Assembly (NCBI RefSeq): GCF_001510655.1
Contig: NZ_LMVC01000007.1
Span: forward strand, 1 to 64,000
DNA length: 64,000 nt
From: Fictibacillus sp. FJAT-27399
Lineage (GTDB): Bacteria; Bacillota; Bacilli; Bacillales; Fictibacillaceae
Direction of reading: 5' to 3'
The position numbers were made by a program, and so were the translations under genes. Shown piece by piece: positions 57,701-64,000 of this stretch. The notes below the pieces were generated by a model, which saw only the letters and a list, made by a program, of their open reading frames with translations, had not been told where the DNA came from and ran no database searches. Position 1 is the first letter of the stretch; every line of letters begins with the position of its first letter.

Positions 57701-59025
57701 TCAATAAAATCCACAATATATTTATCCCAAAAATACTTTCCCTCACCTTCATTAAGGGCATCAATAAATATGATCGCTCGTTTATTAGTTCGCATACTTC
57801 TAGAATTAATTTCGTTTAAGAAACTATCTGTATCCCCTTTATATTCTAAGAAGTTGAATATTTGTTGCCAGGGATGATCCTTAGTATTAAAATGCTGGCC
57901 TAGAAAAAGAAAAACTATATGACCATCATCCTTTTTTTCTTGTGCAATATCTGCTAAAAGATGGGATTTTCCAATTCCCGCTTCCCCTTCAATAACTAAA
58001 TAAGGATTATTAACCAATTCAGGCTCTATGTATTCAATATACTCTTTAATCTCACCCAGAATTTTAAGTATACTTTTACTATTTTTTTTAATCGGAGTAT
58101 TAGAAGAGAGTCGATACTTCCCCTCATCATTAATATAACTATTAAATTCCCTTACAGTGTAATTTAAAATGTTTAAAGAATTAATGTAGGTAGAGTATTT
58201 ATCAGTATTGTAATATTCCTTATCCCTGCTATTAAAATTTTCAATAATAGACTTATTCGAATTAAGTACAACTTCAATATCTCCAACTTGCTCTAACCCC
58301 TTGTTTTTTATTTGTTCCAAACAAACATCCATATGTTGAATGAGTCTACGGTTAGAATGTTCTAAAAAATTTTGGAGTTCAATATCAAACGTTAATGTCT
58401 TAAAGATTTTTTTTGATTTAGTTTCTACATTAGCTTCTCTAATGTAACGCTGACCTAGCGATTGAATACTTCTTTGAAGAATTTCATTTATTTTATCTTC
58501 TGTAAGATACTTTGCTAAAGAGTAATTCTTTATATCTTGGAATTTTTCTTCTAAATAATGTTTTAAATTTTTATTGGTCTCAATAATGCTATCTTGTATT
58601 GATGCAACAGTAGACTTTTGTGCAGCATTTAAATCTTGATCTCTAAAATTGACTAATCGTTCTAACAGTGATTCAAAATAAGCTTTCAAAATATTTTGAT
58701 TCTCTAACTTAGAACGTCCTTGAGCTTTATATAGTTGATTTATATAATCCAGAGCCATTGTTACTAAATTTTGAATAAAGTCTTGTTGAGAAATGTTCTT
58801 AAATTGTGTACTAAATACAAAATTATAAATTAGCCTTTGTGTTTCTGTGTTATTGATAAAAGATTGAAAAGCATATGTATCGATTGATGTATTATCAAAT
58901 TCACGTTCAAAAGCCTTTATTTTTCTAAATTTCATTTTAAGACTCATTTTTTCTATAAACTTTATTTGACCACTTTGTATTGTATTACTAATTATCTCTT
59001 GAATTGCAAAACTAATAATCCCCAT
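54787..59025 (-). CDS. large STAND/NACHT-like NTPase, putative antiphage protein
   Basis: 1412 residues, AT-rich codon use unlike the neighbouring chromosome. Residues 1-330 are helical without a recognised effector motif. The NTPase core has Walker A GEAGIGKSHLL (347-357), Walker B RAIIFIDALNEGEG (416-429), a sensor-like IVMSNR (452-457) and the proline motif CRNPLYLRMYC (512-522) of the winged-helix region. A helical repeat region (about 600-1000) could be the sensor, and a C-terminal part (1050-1412) contains RIGKKYQWIAFHELIARL and Trp-rich segments. This layout fits STAND ATPases such as Avs that recognise phage proteins and trigger an effector. Its place in a genomic island supports defence. 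No Avs subtype is claimed. Confidence 0.8.
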   Translation of the reverse strand: MGIISFAIQEIISNTIQSGQIKFIEKMSLKMKFRKIKAFEREFDNTSIDTYAFQSFINNTETQRLIYNFVFSTQFKNISQQDFIQNLVTMALDYINQLYKAQGRSKLENQNILKAYFESLLERLVNFRDQDLNAAQKSTVASIQDSIIETNKNLKHYLEEKFQDIKNYSLAKYLTEDKINEILQRSIQSLGQRYIREANVETKSKKIFKTLTFDIELQNFLEHSNRRLIQHMDVCLEQIKNKGLEQVGDIEVVLNSNKSIIENFNSRDKEYYNTDKYSTYINSLNILNYTVREFNSYINDEGKYRLSSNTPIKKNSKSILKILGEIKEYIEYIEPELVNNPYLVIEGEAGIGKSHLLADIAQEKKDDGHIVFLFLGQHFNTKDHPWQQIFNFLEYKGDTDSFLNEINSRSMRTNKRAIIFIDALNEGEGKYFWDKYIVDFIERVRIYPNIAIVMSNRINHMKSIFPDDFFKLLPITLYKHIGFTNFSIDMLEPFLKYYKINPLIVPYLPVECRNPLYLRMYCEVASPDSIEHFSSWSITEVLSNYVRKMNSKLARDERFQYIEQLNLVNNCLKAIAFRMYEKKEWLLQLKEVQEIIIEVTKDATQGNQIFLYGLLEENLITISADYEGNDRAYFSYERFGDIFTAYAIIDKMQNKEDCFKQFNEGYRDYSNIYEALSIVLPERMGLELYEVINQDSVEIAESMIRGLTWRKASSIKPKVITFMEAIMEKDNSVRNLYYAQLIQTCINENNLLNANYLHNHLKEMTLAKRDSTWTIFINENKEILNRVTDLPLFKNGQIHLSENTSFLLATTITWLFTSSHKVLRDKSTHALVNLLKNNMKLVLPLLTRFKDVNDPYVYERLFAGIYGACLRTNQTTYLTKISEYILDEVFNKTEIYPHVLLRDYARGIILYTKHIGIFDHKNVEQINPPYNSKWYDHIPKLEEIDQYTTLYSPEKYGKKAYSVKAIINSMTTEYGRGTGEYGDFGRYTFQSTLSDWSNQFDIQDLSNIATKNIFDLGYDVETHGEYDLMNGKYYDRHGNILERIGKKYQWIAFHELIARLTDNFPVYQEEKEYAAEYYNILKEKDNEFLKFIISQSGEGNSVSTIIEDLDWSEIEVEHINPDDYIKEIKRIEKPYKGPWELFVRDIDCTVLVSKKEESVGELITFPLPETNKKQWVLSNYELNNAKSIFEIIYESQEYFSLGQLYVNKLENGPHYYNRDEICIKTKAVFVKNDSIKEYTQREIKKGGGNGVNWRQSYETFAFEFCWHPSVKDDEYFDDEQDQYISQAVWDYSWEGNYDYSTDEGSSLSYLMPDPILINYFNLIQSQEGVWINSAGDIVAFDASIFGFESCLLFNKGKLNEFLESNSLTLFWNTYIEKVSDKYYHEWWLLYQLKGNHYSYDILDERQGDLKKF

Positions 59026-59112
59026 AAATTAAACCTACTTTCATGCTATTTAAAATAAGTAATATTTAACCAGATTATACCATGAAGTTTCAGTTTCCTA
59101 GTTTTAGTTTAA

Positions 59113-59165
59113 CCTCAAATGGAAGAAAAGGCCTCTCATCAGTTCAATAAACTAATGAAAGACCT
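59113..59165. terminator. element-type hairpin, copy 3
   Basis: AAGGCCTCTCATCAGTT and AACTAATGAAAGACCTT form an imperfect stem. About 50 bases here are closely similar to 61433-61482, so the Dcd-like/HsdS-like operon is bracketed by direct repeats. Confidence 0.75.
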
Positions 59166-59244
59166 TCTCTAATTTATTATGGGCATTCAAAACATATCAC
59201 AGTCAACCAATTGATCATATATTTTTATGTAGGAAAATTGAAAA

Positions 59245-59811
59245 CTAAATTTCACTAAATGCATCTAGGCTAGTTCTGAAATCAGTTATTCTTTGTTTTA
59301 TATCAAACTCATCGTCGTTTAGTCTTTGACTAGGACTTTCAAGAACCAGTCTGATAATCCTAGTTTTTATAGCCATCCTTGCGTAGAAAAATCTCCATTG
59401 TTGAATATTTATTTGAGCAGCAAACCAAACAAGTTCTTTAAATGACATTTTAAACCTTGGGACAAGTACACGAACTGAGCTTCCGCCATTTCCTCTTGCC
59501 ATAAAAGGCCAAGGCTGAACGTAAGCTTTTCCAAACGCAGTTACTGTAATATATCCCTCGAAAGTTTGTGCCTCGTTTGCCTGTACTAGTCGAACAATAC
59601 TATTGGTGGAGTCACCGCTTGAAATATAAGGTGTATATCCTTCATTGTAATTCTTTTCACCAACTGATCTTCCGTTTACAACAACAAAAAAATAACTCAA
59701 ATTATTAGTTATACCAAGCTCAAGTTCCTCTAAATGTTCCTCAGGTTCCGGATTAATCACAACATCTGATAATTCCGGAAATATAGCAGTTGTCTGAAAG
59801 ATTGATTTCAA
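59245..59811 (-). CDS. HsdS-like specificity (TRD) protein, start unclear
   Basis: 188 residues from a TTG at 59811. It reads like one target-recognition domain of type I or BcgI-like restriction specificity subunits: TPYISSGDSTNSIVRLV, YITVTAFGKAYVQPWPF, RFFYARMAIKTRI and LVLESPSQ correspond to the ordered motifs of such domains. The open frame continues upstream without a stop to about 59994 (WSAQEWLPQPDISEAELKRH) but contains no ATG, GTG or good TTG there; an ATA right after AGAGGT is the only codon in a start-like place. It may have a rare start or have lost it. No methylase or HsdR is present nearby. Last gene of the operon. Confidence 0.6.
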   Translation of the reverse strand: MKSIFQTTAIFPELSDVVINPEPEEHLEELELGITNNLSYFFVVVNGRSVGEKNYNEGYTPYISSGDSTNSIVRLVQANEAQTFEGYITVTAFGKAYVQPWPFMARGNGGSSVRVLVPRFKMSFKELVWFAAQINIQQWRFFYARMAIKTRIIRLVLESPSQRLNDDEFDIKQRITDFRTSLDAFSEI

Positions 59812-59990
59812 AACATCCTGTTGATGCCTTTTTAATTCTGCTTCAGAAATATCCGGCTGCGGTAACCACTCTTGTGCACTCCACTCTTCACCATTTACAA
59901 GTTGGGAAAAACAAAAAACTCTAATAATGGACTTTTTTATAAATCTCCCATTATTCGAGTGATAGTTCAGTTTAATGAGTAAAGATTTTA

Positions 59991-60182
59991 TTATACCTCT
60001 TGAAATCTAGGGATTGTTTTACCTTCAACTTCTACCTCCTCAAAAAACATATCATACGGTCTAGCAAAACTAGTTCCTTCTTCATTTTTATAGACAACCA
60101 ACTTTTCATCCGTTTCTGAATGAATGGCAATGCATACAAACTCATACATTGCACCTTTATAATGTCGATATTTTTTCACCAT
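59991..60182 (-). CDS. DUF1653 protein
   Basis: 63 residues with the full DUF1653 pattern (YRHYKGAMYEFVCIAIHSET, LVVYKNEE, ARPYDMFFEEV, PRFQEV). These small beta proteins have unknown function and are common in phage and mobile-element contexts. It has an AGAGG site and a gap of 18 bases to the preceding membrane gene. Confidence 0.88.
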   Translation of the reverse strand: MVKKYRHYKGAMYEFVCIAIHSETDEKLVVYKNEEGTSFARPYDMFFEEVEVEGKTIPRFQEV

Positions 60183-60200
60183 TCTCTACCTCCGTACTAA

Positions 60201-60557
60201 TCAATCTTCCAAAATCAAAGGTAAAATCAGGACTAATGCCATTAATACACCTAATGCAGACACATAACCCCATTCCTTTTCATTAACTGTAAACCCTATT
60301 AGAATAGTTAGAATAACGTTTGCAATTATTAGAAAGATGGTTAGCTTCTTGTTTTTCTTTTTAGCAGGAGTATTTTCGTTATAAGTATGAATCTCTTCAC
60401 GAATCATTTTATCAACGTCACGTTCAATAGTATCATCCAAAAAACTCAAAAAATGCTCTTTTTGTTCTACAGGTGTTTCATCGTATTTTTCTTGGAGCAG
60501 TTCTTTTAGAGTTTGTTCTTTCTGGGCTTTGATTAATGTATCACGTAATTGACTCAT
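60201..60557 (-). CDS. coiled-coil/two-TM membrane protein
   Basis: 118 residues from the ATG at 60557 (GGTGA five bases upstream); it overlaps the Dcd-like gene by 17 bases. The N-terminal 65 residues are charged coiled-coil helix, then a basic KKKNKK stretch and two transmembrane helices (about 73-92 and 97-115). No family recognised. Tight coupling to the Dcd-like gene suggests that it acts with it, perhaps as a membrane effector or anchor (inference). Confidence 0.7.
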   Translation of the reverse strand: MSQLRDTLIKAQKEQTLKELLQEKYDETPVEQKEHFLSFLDDTIERDVDKMIREEIHTYNENTPAKKKNKKLTIFLIIANVILTILIGFTVNEKEWGYVSALGVLMALVLILPLILED

Positions 60558-61242
60558 CTGCGTCACCAAGTTTTTGTCTAATAACATCAGCGTAATGCTT
60601 TGCATTTTCTTCAATGCGCTTCATCAAATGCCGTCCTAACATTCTTGCAGATTCACCTGAAATTTCACCTAGTCCATTCTCTAAAAGATATTCTTGAATA
60701 TCCTTATCGAGGTGAAGCTTAGATATATGTACTTCACGGCTTCCCATATACTTACCATCTTGTTTCGTATATGGCTTATCTGAAACAGAAGTTAACTCAG
60801 TTATAGCCAATTGGCAAAACTTCACCCCTGAGATCAGTTGAACCGGTACAGGTGTGTTATTAGTTATAAGGAAACTCAATCGTCCCTCATACCCTGGATT
60901 CATATAACTTGCCGGACTTACTACCAAACCCATAAGTTTAATGCTATATCTTTCTAAGATAATTGCAGCCATATTTGTTGGGATTTTGAAATACTCATAG
61001 GCCTGAACTAAGACTGACTCATTAGGTTTTAAATAGAAGTCCTCTTCGTTTATATCAATTGTTTGATAATGCTCGTCAGATAATTTACTCCCCATTACAA
61101 TACTTTCGCTTGATGTGTATCTTTTTATTTGGGTGTCCAAAGTTAAGTTAATTGTAGCTCCCTCACAATTTTCTTCGATAAACGGAGTTACTAGCTCGTT
61201 ATTTATCGCAAGTTCTTTGAGGTGCTTATCGCTCAATAACAT
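60541..61242 (-). CDS. dCTP deaminase-like protein with altered active site
   Basis: 233 residues. The Dcd/dUTPase fold is evident: LLSDKHLKEL start, ERYSIKLMGLVVSP (in place of the usual RSS...GL), ASYMNPGYEGRLSFLITN and VKFCQLAI. In true Dcd the segment after DPGWxG reads LEF with a catalytic Glu; here the aligned position is Leu125 (SFLI), so deamination is doubtful. A C-terminal extension of about 60 residues (to 233) exceeds usual Dcd. Phage-activated dCTP deaminases are known defence proteins; this member may instead be a nucleotide-binding sensor (inference). First gene of the operon. Confidence 0.75.
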   Translation of the reverse strand: MLLSDKHLKELAINNELVTPFIEENCEGATINLTLDTQIKRYTSSESIVMGSKLSDEHYQTIDINEEDFYLKPNESVLVQAYEYFKIPTNMAAIILERYSIKLMGLVVSPASYMNPGYEGRLSFLITNNTPVPVQLISGVKFCQLAITELTSVSDKPYTKQDGKYMGSREVHISKLHLDKDIQEYLLENGLGEISGESARMLGRHLMKRIEENAKHYADVIRQKLGDADESIT

Positions 61243-61432
61243 ACTTTTCCCCTCCTCTATTAAGTTTTATTATGATTTACCCTGTTTGAAAAAACAATAA
61301 CCAATGTTAAATTTACGCAAATCATTCACAAAACTACCACCTCCGAAAAGATGGGGGTTGTTTTACGGACGCATCTGCTTTTTTTCACTTCATCTTAATG
61401 CTCATTTAAAAACACATGACCCCTAATATGGA

Positions 61433-61482
61433 AGAAAAGGCCTCCCACCAGTTTAGCAAACTGATGAAAGACCTTCTCTAAT
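61433..61482. terminator. element-type hairpin, copy 4
   Basis: AAGGCCTCCCACCAGTTT and AAACTGATGAAAGACCTT form an imperfect stem. It lies between the operon promoter region and groEL. The rest of 61243-61574 has the repeated TATGAGCAAAATTATGAGCA and the CCTCATATATCAGGGCTTT segment but no gene. Confidence 0.75.
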
Positions 61483-61574
61483 AATTGTTTTTTCATGTTA
61501 CTATGAGCAAAATTATGAGCATTTGTAACTTAACACCTTAAAACCCCTCATATATCAGGGCTTTATGATGTTTA

Positions 61575-63236
<1,662 letters not shown>

Positions 63237-63313
63237 TTAAAGTTCGTAATTTAAAAGCTATCGATGCAGCTTTCATAAAGCTGTCTATGTAGCTTATCTG
63301 TTAATGGTTAGAA

Positions 63314-63598
63314 TTAGCCGATTACAGCTAAAACGTCTGTTTCACGAAGAATAAGGTACTCTTTACCTTGATACTTCACTTCTGTTCCTGCGTATTTTGA
63401 AAAGATGATAGAATCTCCCTCAGAGACTTCTAGCGCTACGCGTTCTCCTTGCTCAGTTACGCGGCCTGTACCTACTGCAACAACTTTGCCTTCTTGCGGC
63501 TTTTCCTTTGCAGAGTCTGGTAAAACGATTCCGCTTGCAGTCTTTTCTTCACCTTCTACAAGCTCAATCACAATACGATCACCTAGTGGCTTTAACAA
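63314..63598 (-). CDS. groES: co-chaperonin GroES
   Basis: 94 residues from a TTG start at 63598 (GGAGGG eight bases upstream), which gives the usual [12 protein letters not shown] beginning and the normal length; a longer frame to 63616 would include the ribosome site. The mobile loop [19 protein letters not shown] is present. It caps the GroEL ring. Confidence 0.98.
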   Translation of the reverse strand: MLKPLGDRIVIELVEGEEKTASGIVLPDSAKEKPQEGKVVAVGTGRVTEQGERVALEVSEGDSIIFSKYAGTEVKYQGKEYLILRETDVLAVIG

Positions 63599-63638
63599 GT
63601 GAAACACCCTCCTCAAAATAATAGAAAGTTTAAATTTA

Positions 63639-63665
63639 TTAGCACTCTGATTTAACGAGTGCTAA
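63639..63665. promoter_or_regulatory. CIRCE operator (HrcA)
   Basis: TTAGCACTC-N9-GAGTGCTAA, a perfect CIRCE, between the groES promoter and start. It predicts HrcA repression relieved by heat shock. Confidence 0.98.
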
Positions 63666-63676
63666 CTCCATTTCCT

Positions 63677-63705
63677 ATAATAAATAATTTTTTTCCACTT
63701 TGCAA
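63677..63705 (-). promoter_or_regulatory. sigma-A promoter of groES-groEL
   Basis: Minus strand TTGCAA, 17 bases, TATTAT, immediately upstream of the CIRCE, as in B. subtilis. Confidence 0.8.
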
Positions 63706-63845
63706 GTACAGACCTAACGGATTTACGAAAAATTTATGAAGAGGGTCCCATGCCATGTTTTCAAGCAATCTATGTTAGAATAAGGAGATACATGGGAATG
63801 CTGAAGACATGACCATACCGAACCTAACTAAAGGAGTAATATACA

Positions 63846-64000
63846 TTGACGAAGCGTTACTTATGGATTGTACTCACTTATGTACTGATGCAGCTGTCAG
63901 GCTATGTCGGTTACCCCCTCTTGAACTCTCTTGGCATTCCAAGGGATCACTGGGCCGGACTTTGGGGAACCATCAGCTTTCTCGCTGCTCTTGTGATCGT
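63846..64000 (+). CDS. CPBP family membrane protease, YdiL-like, 5' part
   Basis: The reading frame starts at TTG 63846 with AAAGGAG nine bases before it and leaves the window. The 51 visible residues (YLWIVLTYVLMQLSGYVGYP, then HWAGLWGTISFLAAL) form two hydrophobic segments like the start of YdiL/MroQ-type CPBP intramembrane proteases. B. subtilis ydiL is divergent from groES in the same place. The catalytic motifs lie outside the window. Confidence 0.75.
   Translation, partial: MTKRYLWIVLTYVLMQLSGYVGYPLLNSLGIPRDHWAGLWGTISFLAALVI

Overview
The window looks like chromosomal DNA of a Bacillaceae member (a Bacillus or Fictibacillus-like Firmicute; the genus is a guess). The evidence is a groES-groEL operon behind a perfect CIRCE operator with a divergent ydiL-like CPBP gene, the B. 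subtilis-type order yeaC-yeaD-yebA-guaA-pbuG with purine riboswitches, a B. subtilis-style rrn leader with tandem promoters, strong AGGAGG ribosome sites, sigma-K-like sporulation promoters and a PncB/RacA-like/DUF4317 gene content.

Layout. 1-0.6 kb: 5' end of a 16S rRNA gene leaving the window leftwards, with two promoters. 0.6-5.6 kb: nicotinate phosphoribosyltransferase, a transglutaminase-fold lipoprotein, EcsC and DUF2085 genes. 5.6-20.8 kb: a type VII secretion locus on the minus strand, in order of transcription vWA protein, PP2C phosphatase, EsaB/YukD-like protein, EssC-like ATPase without FHA domains, WXG100 protein, kinase-TM-TPR protein, a large repeat-linker exported-helical protein, a second WXG100-like protein, and a WXG/LXG-like effector with a glycine-zipper C-terminus followed by two candidate accessory/immunity genes. 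EssA and EsaA are not recognisable; the kinase/TPR protein has EssB-like topology. 21-29 kb: a 21-bp iterated repeat, pbuG and guaA each behind a guanine-class riboswitch, and the MoxR-DUF58-TgpA operon. 29-31.3 kb: a holin-like small protein, two Ser/Lys/His/Cys-rich probable spore-coat genes and a cold-shock gene. 31.3-36.2 kb: a decayed zone with intact and broken copies of a MerR-HTH/coiled-coil (DUF3967, RacA-like) gene, five copies of an inverted repeat and an EamA transporter. 36.2-45.6 kb: DUF4317, aldo/keto reductase, gene debris, ECF S component, rifampin phosphotransferase, and a TetR-MFS pair with matching operators.

45.6-61.6 kb is a composite genomic island at the 3' end of groEL. 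The last 18 bases of groEL (MGGMM-stop) occur five times, at 45.69, 51.07, 52.49, 54.34 and 61.58 kb, next to remnants of tyrosine recombinases. The segments carry an ArsR regulator with three luciferase-like monooxygenases and a broken SDR; a truncated IS21-type istB; an HNH endonuclease; and an AT-rich cargo of a 1412-residue STAND NTPase with a small operon of a dCTP-deaminase-like protein (catalytic Glu apparently lost), a membrane protein, DUF1653 and an HsdS-like specificity domain. This cargo is the best candidate in the window for an undescribed, probably anti-phage, system; the non-canonical T7SS is the second. Functional statements for both are inference from sequence read by eye.
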